From assembly GCF_011044995.1 (NCBI RefSeq), contig NZ_JAAKZW010000039.1:1-43079 (forward strand): 43,079 nt of DNA. Reading direction: 5' to 3'. A program made the position numbers and the translations under genes. How positions within the stretch are numbered: the first letter of the stretch is position 1; each line of letters begins with the position of its first letter. This DNA is from Streptomyces mesophilus. Its GTDB lineage: Bacteria > Actinomycetota > Actinomycetes > Streptomycetales > Streptomycetaceae. This document shows, piece by piece, positions 1 to 7,563 of this stretch. The notes beneath the pieces were generated by a model. That model was not told where the DNA came from and did no database searches. It worked only from the letters and a program-made list of their open reading frames with translations.

Positions 1-9
1 GGGGGAGGG

Positions 10-58
10 GTTCGGGGAGATGGAGAGCTAGGGACCGGTGTTCGGGGAGACGGAGAGC
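10..58. repeat. 19-bp direct repeat spanning the GNAT stop codon
   Basis: Positions 10-28 and 40-58 are the same 19 bases with one mismatch (T/C at the twelfth base), offset by exactly 30. The right copy encodes the last residues of the acetyltransferase and the left copy lies across and beyond its stop codon at 28-30. This looks like a short tandem duplication at the gene end. Confidence 0.7.
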
Positions 59-528
59 CGCCGACCCGTCGGCGGGAACCGCACCATGAACACATCCACC
101 GGGTCCTCGGACTCCAGGACGAACCCGTGTCGTTCGTACAGGCGTCGGGCGGGGCTGGACTGGAGGACGTTGAGGCGTACGGTCTCGCCGGCCGCGTCGG
201 CCTCCGCGAGGGCGGTGCGCAGGATCGCCGAGCCGAGGCCGCGGCCGTGCAGCTCGGGGCGGAGGTAGAAGTGTTCCAGCCAGCGGCAGTCGTCGGTGGG
301 GCGCAGGGCCACGCAGCCGGCGAAGGCGCCGTCGTACAGGACGAGGAAGGTGTGCGCGGGGGTGTAGGCGTCGCGGAAGCGCTGGCGGACCCGGTGCGGG
401 TCGAAGCGGCCGAGGCGTTCGAGGTCCGGGCGCATCACGACGGCCCGCAGTTCGGCGATGGCCTCGCGGTCGTCCGGTACGGCGGCCCGCAGCGCCAAGC
501 GCTCGCCCACCTGCGTCGATGTATGCAC
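28..528 (-). CDS. GNAT-family N-acetyltransferase
   Basis: This 166-residue protein has the size and pattern of a stand-alone GNAT acetyltransferase, which moves an acetyl group from acetyl-CoA to an amine. The acetyl-CoA pyrophosphate loop is visible as HGRGLGSAIL (about residues 94-103), after the beta-4 strand LEHFYLRP. The closing motif RRLYERHGFVLE (about 127-138) is typical of the family's last helix and strand. The start is GTG at 528. The substrate cannot be read from sequence. A nearly identical 19-base segment lies on both sides of the stop codon (10-28 and 40-58), so the C-terminal tail may have been altered by a small duplication. The gene diverges from the hydrolase at 643. Confidence 0.9.
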   Translation of the reverse strand: MHTSTQVGERLALRAAVPDDREAIAELRAVVMRPDLERLGRFDPHRVRQRFRDAYTPAHTFLVLYDGAFAGCVALRPTDDCRWLEHFYLRPELHGRGLGSAILRTALAEADAAGETVRLNVLQSSPARRLYERHGFVLESEDPVDVFMVRFPPTGRRLSVSPNTGP

Positions 529-568
529 GGCGGCAGTCTCTCAAGGCGTTCCGGGGCATCCGCGGGCG

Positions 569-601
569 GGTGCGTTCACAGGTGCGTTCACCGCTGGTGA
601 A
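569..601. promoter_or_regulatory. Direct and inverted GTTCAC half-sites upstream of the hydrolase
   Basis: GGTGCGTTCAC occurs at 569-579 and again at 581-591, a 12-base step. The second copy continues into an inverted repeat, TTCACC-GCT-GGTGAA (587-601). Three related half-sites therefore sit between the divergent acetyltransferase (start 528) and hydrolase (start 643). This is a plausible regulator-binding cluster; the binding protein is unknown. Confidence 0.4.
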
Positions 602-642
602 TTGCCTTGCCAGGGCGACGACCCCGCTGTGAAGATCACGCC

Positions 643-2154
643 ATGCCCACCTTCACAGCCCCGGACGGAACCCGCCTCGCCTACCGCACGGCGGGCATCG
701 GCGAGCCGCTGATCTGCGTGCCCGGCGGGGCGATGCGCGCCAGTGCCTACCTCGGTGACCTCGGCGGTCTCGGTGCGCACCGGCAGCTGGTGTTCCTGGA
801 TCTGCGGGGCACCGGGGCCTCGGACACACCGGCCGACCCCGGCACGTACCGCTGCGACCGTCAGGTGGGGGACATCGAGGCGCTGCGGGAGCATCTCGGC
901 CTCGACCGCGTCGATCTCCTTGCACACTCGGCGGGCTCCAACCTCGCGCTCCTGTACGCGGCCGCCCATCCGGCGCGGGTACGGCAGCTCGCGCTGATCA
1001 CCCCGACCCTGTGGGCCGTCGACATCCCGGTCACGCCGGAGCAGCGGCGCGAGGCGGCGCGGCTGCGCAGCGGCGAGCCCTGGTTCGACGAGGCGTGGCC
1101 CGTCTTCGAGGCACGGCTGCGCGGCGAGGAGGCGGAAGGACCCTTCGAGGCCTTCTTCTACGGCCGGTGGGACACGCGGGCCCAGGCGCATGCGGCCGAC
1201 AGCCCCGTGCAGATCAACAGGGAGGCCGCGCTGTGGTACGGATCGGAGGGCGCCTTCGATCCGGCGGCGACACGGGGCGCGCTCGCGGCGCTGGACGCGG
1301 ACGTACTGGTCCTGAGCGGCGAACTGGACGGGGGTCCGCGCCCGCAGGTCGCCGGTGAGCTGGAAAAGGTCCTGCCCGGGGCGCAGTTCGACGTGCAGTC
1401 CGGTGCCGGGCACTTCCCCTGGCTGGACGATCCGGGCGCCTTCCGCCGTACGGTCGCCGCCTTCTTCGACCCGTCCGTGCACAGCGCCCGCACCGCACGC
1501 GGGCGCCTGGCCCACACCGTGAGCGGCCCGGAGACCGCGCCGCCCGTCATCCTGGTGCACGGCCGCGGCGCCGACCGCCGCGACTGGACGGACATCGCCG
1601 CCGAACTCGCCGCCGACCACCGCGTGTACGCGCTCGATCTCACCGGCCACGGTCTCAGCGACTGGCCCGGCACGTACTCGTTCGCGGGTTTCCGTGACGA
1701 CCTGCGCGCCTTCATCGAGGACCGGGGCCTCGCGGGAGCCTCGGTGATCGGCCACTCGATGGGCGGGGCCGCGGCCTGGCTGCTCGCACAGGAGCGGCCA
1801 GAGCTGATCGGGCGCCTGGTGATCGAGGAAGCCCCCGCGATGGTGCCGCTCGAACCCCGCCGCGGCCCGGCCCAACGCCCTGACGGCGCACTCGACTTCG
1901 ACTGGCCTGTCGTCCCCGACACCGACCGTGACCTCAACGATCCCGACCCGGCCTGGCGTGCGCGGTACGCACGGATCACGGTCCCCACGCTCGTGATCGC
2001 GGGCGGCGCCAAGAGCCATGTGCCCCAGGAGCAGATCGCCGCGATGGCCGCCGCGCTGCCGGACGCCCGCCTCGTCACGATCGAGGCCGGACATCTCGTA
2101 CACGAGGAGAACCCGCGCGCATTCCTCGCGGCTGTACGGGAGTTCGGCGTCTGA
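643..2154 (+). CDS. Tandem (two-domain) alpha/beta-hydrolase
   Basis: Two complete alpha/beta-hydrolase domains lie in one 503-residue chain. Domain 1 (about 1-280) opens like a proline-iminopeptidase or lactonase-type hydrolase, with GTGASDTP, nucleophile elbow AHSAGS, a probable acid in LSGELDG and a catalytic His in GAGHFPW. Domain 2 (about 285-503) has the oxyanion segment VILVHGRGADRRDW, nucleophile elbow GHSMGG and His in EAGHLVHEENP. Typical members are 260-300 residues, so this is a true duplication or fusion with both Ser-acid-His triads apparently intact. I chose the ATG at 643 because homology begins at PTFTAPDGTRLAY; a TTG at 607 would add only 12 unconserved residues. Substrates are unknown. 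It is convergent with the TetR gene. Confidence 0.9.
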   Translation: MPTFTAPDGTRLAYRTAGIGEPLICVPGGAMRASAYLGDLGGLGAHRQLVFLDLRGTGASDTPADPGTYRCDRQVGDIEALREHLGLDRVDLLAHSAGSNLALLYAAAHPARVRQLALITPTLWAVDIPVTPEQRREAARLRSGEPWFDEAWPVFEARLRGEEAEGPFEAFFYGRWDTRAQAHAADSPVQINREAALWYGSEGAFDPAATRGALAALDADVLVLSGELDGGPRPQVAGELEKVLPGAQFDVQSGAGHFPWLDDPGAFRRTVAAFFDPSVHSARTARGRLAHTVSGPETAPPVILVHGRGADRRDWTDIAAELAADHRVYALDLTGHGLSDWPGTYSFAGFRDDLRAFIEDRGLAGASVIGHSMGGAAAWLLAQERPELIGRLVIEEAPAMVPLEPRRGPAQRPDGALDFDWPVVPDTDRDLNDPDPAWRARYARITVPTLVIAGGAKSHVPQEQIAAMAAALPDARLVTIEAGHLVHEENPRAFLAAVREFGV

Positions 2155-2188
2155 GGCCCACAGGGCCGACAGATGTCACCCGGCCCGT

Positions 2189-2782
2189 TCAGCTTTCCGG
2201 CCGTAGCTCCGACAGGTGGACGGTGAGGGCGGCGCGCATCGATTCCGCGGTGCAGGTGTCCGGCCGCATCGCCGCGTGCACGGCCAGGCCGTCCACCAGG
2301 GCATGCAGCCTGGCCGCCTCCAGCTCCAGGTCACGGCCGGGCCCGATGAGTCCGCTCACCAGGCCGCGACAGCCGTCGCGCAGCCTGTCGTAGCTCTCCT
2401 CGCGCAGGGCGCGCAGCGTCGCATCGGTCATGGAGCGGGCGGTGAAGGCGAGCCATACCTCGTTCTCCGCCCGCCGTTCGGCATCCAGCGGCAGCAACTC
2501 GGCGACCACGGTTTCGGCACGCCGCAGGGGGTCGCACTCCGCGCCGAGCGCGGCAGTGCGCTGCTCGATCCGCTGCTCGATCCGGTCGATGACCATCCGC
2601 ATGGCGAAGACCATCAACTCGGACTGGCTGCCGAAGTAATGCCGCAGTGAGCCCGCCGAAAGACCGGCCTCCTGCGCGACGTTGCGGACCGAGGCCTGCT
2701 CGAGGGAGTCGCGCCGGATCACCCGCCACACGGCCTCGGCCAGCTCCGTGCGGCGCAGTTGAGGGTCGACCACTTTCGGCAT
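2189..2782 (-). CDS. TetR-family transcriptional regulator
   Basis: A 197-residue one-component regulator. The N-terminal helix-turn-helix is clear: VRNVAQEAGLSAGSLRHYF (about 33-51), followed by the usual SQSELMVFAM linker helix. The remainder (about 60-197) is helical and resembles the ligand-binding and dimerisation half of BetI/YcdC-type TetR proteins, with a characteristic LDALVDGLAVHA-like helix near the end (here LHALVDGLAVHAAM). It diverges from the membrane protein at 2857, and the 74-bp gap holds an imperfect palindrome (2793-2813), so it most likely represses itself and that neighbour. The ligand is unknown. It does not resemble KstR. Confidence 0.92.
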   Translation of the reverse strand: MPKVVDPQLRRTELAEAVWRVIRRDSLEQASVRNVAQEAGLSAGSLRHYFGSQSELMVFAMRMVIDRIEQRIEQRTAALGAECDPLRRAETVVAELLPLDAERRAENEVWLAFTARSMTDATLRALREESYDRLRDGCRGLVSGLIGPGRDLELEAARLHALVDGLAVHAAMRPDTCTAESMRAALTVHLSELRPES

Positions 2783-2792
2783 GGGCTCTTTA

Positions 2793-2813
2793 TAACACAG
2801 TCGTGCTACGTTA
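2793..2813. promoter_or_regulatory. Probable TetR operator between 2782 and 2857
   Basis: An imperfect 21-bp inverted repeat, TAACnnAGnnnnnCTnnGTTA, lies in the short divergent intergenic region. Its right arm overlaps a TACGTT sequence (2807-2812) that could serve as the -10 box of the rightward gene. Size, symmetry and position fit the operator of the adjacent TetR protein. Confidence 0.55.
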
Positions 2814-2856
2814 ACCGCTCCGGTGCACTCGCGCCGAAGACCCCGCGGAGGCGCAC

Positions 2857-3888
2857 ATGCAGCCCACCCGCTCCAACTCTCCGGAACTCAACGGCCCGCC
2901 ACGCCGGTTGATCCTGCGCTCTCCCGTCCTGTGGACGGCCGCGGCCGGCTGGCTGACCGTGAACGTGCTCGTACTGGCCGTCGCCGACGACCGGCTGCCT
3001 TTCGACTGGCCGTCCACCACCGAAAGCACGCCCGGCGGACGCCTGGTGGAGGCCAACGTCGCCCTCGCCGAAGTGCTGCTCCTCATCGGTGTGACGGTCC
3101 TGCTGACCCGCCGGCGCACCCGCCCGGACGTGGCCGCGCGGGCACCCGAGCGCTCCGTCGCCCTGACGGAAACCCTGCTACTGCTGGCTTACGGAGCGAG
3201 CGGCCTCGCCCTCGGCTTCGCACTGGCGCGTTCGCTCGGCTGGCACCCGTTCGGCTTCCACCTCGCGGGCACGCTCTACGGGACCCATGACCATGTCGGC
3301 GCGGCCGAGGCCGTCACCTGGGCCCTCTACAACCTGGTCGTGTACGCCGTCCTGCCGCTGCTGTTCTTCCGCCGCCGTTACAGCGCCGAGCAGCTGAACC
3401 TGCGCTCGTCCGACCGTCGGGCCGACGCCCTTCTGATCGGTGTGGTCCTCGTGGTCGAGTCGGCGGTGCAGTTCGCGGTGCTCAGGCCCGAGCTCTTCGA
3501 CCTCGGCGGACGCCAACTGCTCCTCGGCGTACCTGCCACGTTCGCCCTCTACTTCGCCGGCACGGTCCTGCCCGCGATGGTCTTCCTCTACGCGATCCTG
3601 CTGCCCCGGCTGCTCAAGCTCACCGGCTCGACCGTTGCCACCGTCGTCCTGGGCGGCCTCGCCTATACGGTCCTCCATCTGTGGGACGCCTGGACACTGT
3701 TCACCACGCCGGGCGACGCACTGCTGTCGGTGAGCTTCCTGCTGCTCACCTACTTCGCGCCCGGGATGATGAAGTCGGTCCTGACCCTGCGGACGGGGAA
3801 CGCCTGGGTGCACGTGTGGGCCTACCACGCCTTCGCGCCGCACACCCTGGCCGATACACCGCATGTGGTGCGCATCTTCCGGATCTGA
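2857..3888 (+). CDS. Multi-pass membrane protein, possibly a degenerate CPBP-type (CAAX protease-like) protein
   Basis: This 343-residue protein has about eight hydrophobic segments. The C-terminal half has the layout of CPBP intramembrane metalloproteases: a helix where EExxxR normally sits (here GTVLPAMVFLYAIL), then GLAYTVLHLWDAW in place of the FxxxH motif, then NAWVHVWAYHAFAPH in place of the last His motif. The first Glu-Glu pair is missing, so protease activity is doubtful. The family link is inference from spacing and residue flavour and could be wrong. GGAG at 2847-2850 precedes the ATG. It is probably controlled by the divergent TetR through the operator at 2793-2813. Confidence 0.75.
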   Translation: MQPTRSNSPELNGPPRRLILRSPVLWTAAAGWLTVNVLVLAVADDRLPFDWPSTTESTPGGRLVEANVALAEVLLLIGVTVLLTRRRTRPDVAARAPERSVALTETLLLLAYGASGLALGFALARSLGWHPFGFHLAGTLYGTHDHVGAAEAVTWALYNLVVYAVLPLLFFRRRYSAEQLNLRSSDRRADALLIGVVLVVESAVQFAVLRPELFDLGGRQLLLGVPATFALYFAGTVLPAMVFLYAILLPRLLKLTGSTVATVVLGGLAYTVLHLWDAWTLFTTPGDALLSVSFLLLTYFAPGMMKSVLTLRTGNAWVHVWAYHAFAPHTLADTPHVVRIFRI

Positions 3889-4021
3889 GCGGCCCGGGCG
3901 CCGGCGGGTCGCGCAGGAAGTCGTGCACGCGATCTTCTGCCGGCTCGCGCCCTGGCATAACCTTGCCGTTCTTCGGCGAGGGGGACGCCGTCCGCCCCCG
4001 CATGTCGACTTGGGGGCTCCC

Positions 4022-5365
4022 GTGACCGAACTGCTCAGTCCGGCCGTGGCACGCCGGCGGTACGTCACCGTCTGCGTGCTGTTCTGGCTGCCCGCCGGGC
4101 TGGCCGTCGCGCCCGGGATTCTGCTGTTCACCGAGCGGGGGATGGGGCTGGCCGCGATCGCGGGCTTCTTCGCCGCCCACTCCCTGACCGTGGCGCTGCT
4201 CGAACTCCCCACCGGCGGACTGTCCGACGTCATCGGACGTCGTACGGTGCTCGCCGCCGCCGGCGTCTTCGACTGTGCCGCGTTCGCGCTCGTCGGACTC
4301 GGCACCAGCGCCTGGATGCTCGCCCTCGGCATGGCGCTCAAGGGCGTCGGCCGCGCGCTGCACAGCGGTCCCGCCGAGGCCTGGTACGTGGAGACCGTGC
4401 AGGCCCACTCGGGCCCGGAGGCCGACCTGCGCACCGGCCTCGCCCGCGGATCCACCGCGACCTCGGCGGCACTGGCGGTCGGCACTCTGCTCGGCGGCGC
4501 GCTGCCGTGGCTGCTCGGCCTCGGGCCGGATCTGGGGGACCGGCTGCGCGAGGCGACCGGCGGTCAGATCCTCGCGCTGTCCGTCCCGGCACTGATCGCG
4601 TCCGCGCTGTCGCTGGTGTTCGCCGTGTACGTGATGACGGCGCTGCCCGAGAAGCCCCGGCCCCGTACGACACTGGGCGCGACGCTGCGAGGTGTGCCCG
4701 CCACCGTGGTGAGCGGGCTGCGGCTCGGCGGCAGCGACCGGATCGTGCGACGGGTGCTGCTCACCGCGGCCGCGGTGGGAGCGGCCCTGTGCGCCCTCGA
4801 ACTGCTCACGCCGGGCCGTGCCGCGGCCCTGACCGGAGCGCCCGAGTCGGGCGCCGTGCTGTTCGCGGCCCTGGCCTGCACCGGGTTCGTCTGCTCGGGC
4901 GTCGGCAGCCACTTCGCGCCGCTCGCGGCACGGCTCACGGGCAGCGGCTCACGTGCCGTGACGGTGTGCCTGGCCGGTGCGGGCGGCGGCCTGGTGGCGC
5001 TGGCTGTGACGTCCTCGACGGACGGTGCGGTTGCCGTGGTGGTCGCCGTCCTGGGGTACTGCCTGGTCTACATAGGCCTGGGCGCGGCCAGCCCCAACCA
5101 GAACGACATGCTGCACCGCCGCGTCACCAACGAGGGTCGCGCGACGGCCCTTTCCGTCCAGTCGCTCGCCCTGCAGCTCGTCGGCGCCCTCGCCGGCCTC
5201 GCGGCCGGCTCCCTGCCACCGGGGCCGCTGCCGTGGCTGGTCGGCGCGGTGGCACTGCTGTGCGCGGCGCTGTTGTGGACCGCGCGGGACACCGGCGCGA
5301 TGAGCCCGGCGCCCGCCGAGGCCCCGAGCCTCAAGCCCACGGAGACGAGTGCCGAGCCCGGCTAG
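4022..5365 (+). CDS. MFS transporter
   Basis: A 447-residue major facilitator superfamily protein with roughly twelve hydrophobic segments. The loop between helices 2 and 3 carries the MFS signature GGLSDVIGRR (motif A), and the conserved acidic/aromatic region around GRALHSGPAEAWYVE follows helix 4 to 5. The length suits a drug or metabolite exporter; the substrate is not readable. I chose the GTG at 4022, which follows a GGGGG ribosome-binding stretch; upstream in-frame residues look non-coding. Its TAG stop overlaps the stop of the convergent reductase gene within CTAG at 5362-5365. Confidence 0.88.
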   Translation: MTELLSPAVARRRYVTVCVLFWLPAGLAVAPGILLFTERGMGLAAIAGFFAAHSLTVALLELPTGGLSDVIGRRTVLAAAGVFDCAAFALVGLGTSAWMLALGMALKGVGRALHSGPAEAWYVETVQAHSGPEADLRTGLARGSTATSAALAVGTLLGGALPWLLGLGPDLGDRLREATGGQILALSVPALIASALSLVFAVYVMTALPEKPRPRTTLGATLRGVPATVVSGLRLGGSDRIVRRVLLTAAAVGAALCALELLTPGRAAALTGAPESGAVLFAALACTGFVCSGVGSHFAPLAARLTGSGSRAVTVCLAGAGGGLVALAVTSSTDGAVAVVVAVLGYCLVYIGLGAASPNQNDMLHRRVTNEGRATALSVQSLALQLVGALAGLAAGSLPPGPLPWLVGAVALLCAALLWTARDTGAMSPAPAEAPSLKPTETSAEPG

Positions 5366-6126
5366 CCGAGATCGCTCAGCAGTCCGTCCAGGGCCGTGGT
5401 GAGCGCCGCGCTGTTGGCCGCGTCGAACCAAGTGGTGCGGATGCGCTCGTTGTTGCCGCCCGGCGTCTCGTGGTCGGCCGCGAGCTGCTGAAGGGTGCGG
5501 GCCTCGTCGCCCAGCGAACGGCCGACACCCTGGAAGAGGCTGCGCACGTAGCGTTCCGCCTCAGCGTGGGCGATGCCCTGTTCGCCCGCCCACCCTGTCA
5601 GGGAGGCGAGGTAGGCGTAGTGGGTGGTGAGCGTCCCCGTCAGCGCGGAGAAGACGTCGAAGGCCGCCTCGTCGGCGACGGGAAGCACGCCGCCCAGCTC
5701 CTCGAACAGGGCGTCCACCAGCGGGTGCGCCGGGCAGGTCACGGTGACGGAGCGGCGCTCTCGTACGGTGGGCAGAGGGATGGCCCGTACGATCGGAGCG
5801 TCCCCGCCGAGGGTCTTGCGCAGCTCGTCGTTGCGGACACCGGCCATTACATTGACCACGGTTCTGTCGCCGTCCACGCGCAGCCCGGCGAGCGCTTCGT
5901 ACCGCTGATCGCGGCGCACGGCGATCAGGACGATCTCCGAACTGTCCACCACCGCTTGGTTGTCGGCGCACACGCGCACGGTCTCGAAGCGGCCGGCCAG
6001 TTCCTCCGCCGTCCTGGCACCTCGCGGCGACAGGTACACCTCCGGCGCCTCGTCGATGCCCTCGCACAAGCCCTCGACGAGGGCCCGGCCGATCTCGCCG
6101 ACTCCGATCAGACCGATGCGCTTCAC
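5362..6126 (-). CDS. Pyrroline-5-carboxylate reductase-like oxidoreductase (ProC family)
   Basis: 254 residues. An N-terminal Rossmann fold binds NAD(P)H: IGLIGVGEIGRAL (about 4-16). The helical C-terminal dimerisation domain carries the family loop as TPGGNNE (about 222-228), where true ProC enzymes usually have TPGGTT. It is therefore a ProC-family reductase but may not reduce pyrroline-5-carboxylate for proline synthesis; an imine or alternative substrate is possible. The GTG start at 6126 follows a good GAAGGAG site. It is the second gene of an operon, 27 bp after the HEAT-repeat gene. Confidence 0.82.
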   Translation of the reverse strand: MKRIGLIGVGEIGRALVEGLCEGIDEAPEVYLSPRGARTAEELAGRFETVRVCADNQAVVDSSEIVLIAVRRDQRYEALAGLRVDGDRTVVNVMAGVRNDELRKTLGGDAPIVRAIPLPTVRERRSVTVTCPAHPLVDALFEELGGVLPVADEAAFDVFSALTGTLTTHYAYLASLTGWAGEQGIAHAEAERYVRSLFQGVGRSLGDEARTLQQLAADHETPGGNNERIRTTWFDAANSAALTTALDGLLSDLG

Positions 6127-6153
6127 GGTGACTCCTTCTCGCTCAATTCTCGT

Positions 6154-7464
6154 TCAGTTCTCGTTGAGACAGTGCTGCGCGGTGTCCCGCACCCGGGGAT
6201 CGGGATCGTGCAGGGCCTGCTGGAGGGGCGCGTCGTGCTTCCACCAGTGCAGGGACAGGACCGCCAGACGGCGCGTGGTGGCGTCCGGATCCTCGGTCAT
6301 GACGTCGGTCAGCCGCGGAATGACGCGGCGGCCCACGGCGGCGCCGAGCGACCGTTCCGCGAGGACGGAGACCGCGTGACGGCGGACGGTGACGTGGGGT
6401 GAGCGCAAGGCGTCAAGGGCCGTGCTCACTTCCCCGGCCCGGATGACGCAGTAACTGCTGCCCGGGCGCAAGGTCGCGGCAAGCGCCTCGTTCAACTGGG
6501 GCCGCTCCACCAGGAATTGTTCCAGTGGCCCGTAATCCAGCGGCAAGGGTGAGGCGCAGTGGTCGCGGAAAGCGGTGAAGGGCGCCGCCACCGCCTCCAC
6601 GACGGTGTCGTCCGGCAGGGCGGAGGCGGCCAGCACCACGTCGAGCCGCCCCAGCCGGGACAGCGCCACGGCGGCCCAGCTCTGGTCGGGCCCCGTGGTG
6701 TTGCGCAGGGCGAGGGACAGCGCCCCGATCACCTCGTCCGCAGCATCCCCGACGTCGGCGAGCAGCTTCGCCGCCTGCCACCGGTCCGGGCCCTGGGACA
6801 AGGCGTCGATCAGAGCCGGTACCGCATCCCGCCCCAACGCGCACAGCGCCTTCTCCGCGTCCTCGCGCCCGACCGGACCGTCCCGGAAGCTGAGCGCCCG
6901 TACGTAGCGGACGGCACGCTCCCCAGGTGCGAGGGCCTCCACCTCGGCGGTCCAGGCCGCCGCCTCGTCGTACAGGGGAAACAACCGGCGCATGTCACGG
7001 ACGCCGAGGACCCGCCGCAGCAGTCCCTCCTCCGCGTCGTCATCGGTCAGCACGACCACGACGAAGCCCTGATCGGTCACACCTTGGGCACACAGCTGCT
7101 CACGGGCCCGCTTGCACACCCGGGTCAGCGTGGTCAGGTACCGGGCGAAGGTCCGCTCCCAGTGCCGCACCGAACTCCGGCAGGCCTCCTCGGTCAGGGT
7201 CCGCTCCCAGAACGCCCAGCGCTCCTCGGGCAGCCAGGCATCCCAGACGGTGTCCCAGTCGGCCAGGCTCCAGCGCACGTCTTCGTCGCCCGCCAGCGCG
7301 TCTTCGGAGTTGGCGCCCAGCATCGGCAGCCTGATCACCCCGTCGGTCTCGGCGTACAGCTCACCGAGTACGGCCGCGTAGAGCCTGCCGCCGGTGCTCG
7401 CCGCTTCGGTCACCTTCTCGACGACACCCGCTGTCAGTTCGCTCTCGAATGCCGGCCAGTCCAC
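6154..7464 (-). CDS. DUF4303-like plus HEAT-repeat protein
   Basis: A 436-residue soluble protein. The first roughly 180 residues (FESELTAGVVEKVTEA, then LYAAVLGELYAETDG) resemble the DUF4303 domain, a poorly characterised bacterial domain. The remainder is alpha-solenoid with HEAT-type helix pairs, for example KALCALGRDAVPALIDAL, AAKLLADVGDAADEVIGAL, WAAVALSRLG and a final VRRHAVSVLAERSLG with DPDPRVRDTAQHCL. Such solenoids usually act as binding scaffolds. It starts with GTG at 7464 and lies upstream of the ProC-like gene in one operon. No enzymatic motif is visible and the function is unknown. Confidence 0.8.
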   Translation of the reverse strand: MDWPAFESELTAGVVEKVTEAASTGGRLYAAVLGELYAETDGVIRLPMLGANSEDALAGDEDVRWSLADWDTVWDAWLPEERWAFWERTLTEEACRSSVRHWERTFARYLTTLTRVCKRAREQLCAQGVTDQGFVVVVLTDDDAEEGLLRRVLGVRDMRRLFPLYDEAAAWTAEVEALAPGERAVRYVRALSFRDGPVGREDAEKALCALGRDAVPALIDALSQGPDRWQAAKLLADVGDAADEVIGALSLALRNTTGPDQSWAAVALSRLGRLDVVLAASALPDDTVVEAVAAPFTAFRDHCASPLPLDYGPLEQFLVERPQLNEALAATLRPGSSYCVIRAGEVSTALDALRSPHVTVRRHAVSVLAERSLGAAVGRRVIPRLTDVMTEDPDATTRRLAVLSLHWWKHDAPLQQALHDPDPRVRDTAQHCLNEN

Positions 7465-7508
7465 CCCGCGCCCTTCCCGCGTACGGATCCCGGGAACGAC
7501 CCTCGCAC

Positions 7509-7546
7509 ACGGCAGAAGGGCCCGCCCGGCGGACCCCTTCTGCCGT
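7509..7546 (-). terminator. Terminator after the acyl-CoA ligase gene
   Basis: A perfect 12-bp stem (ACGGCAGAAGGG at 7509-7520 pairing with 7535-7546) closes a 14-base loop, 18 bases beyond the ligase stop codon. There is no U-tract, which is common for streptomycete terminators. Confidence 0.7.
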
Positions 7547-7563
7547 ACAGGTGCGTCAGTGCG

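Noticed and set aside
541..2103. Long reading frame on the minus strand opposite the tandem hydrolase
   Set aside because: It is antisense to a clearly homologous gene; the translation is low-complexity Arg/Gly/Ala with no family motif, as expected from high GC third positions.
2155..2167. GGCCC-ACA-GGGCC hairpin after the tandem hydrolase
   Set aside because: Only a 5-bp stem with a 3-base loop and no U-tract; too weak to call a terminator.
2189..2782. The TetR regulator as the KstR-like protein for the box at 9327
   Set aside because: Its HTH and ligand half do not resemble KstR, it has its own palindrome next to it, and the operators differ.
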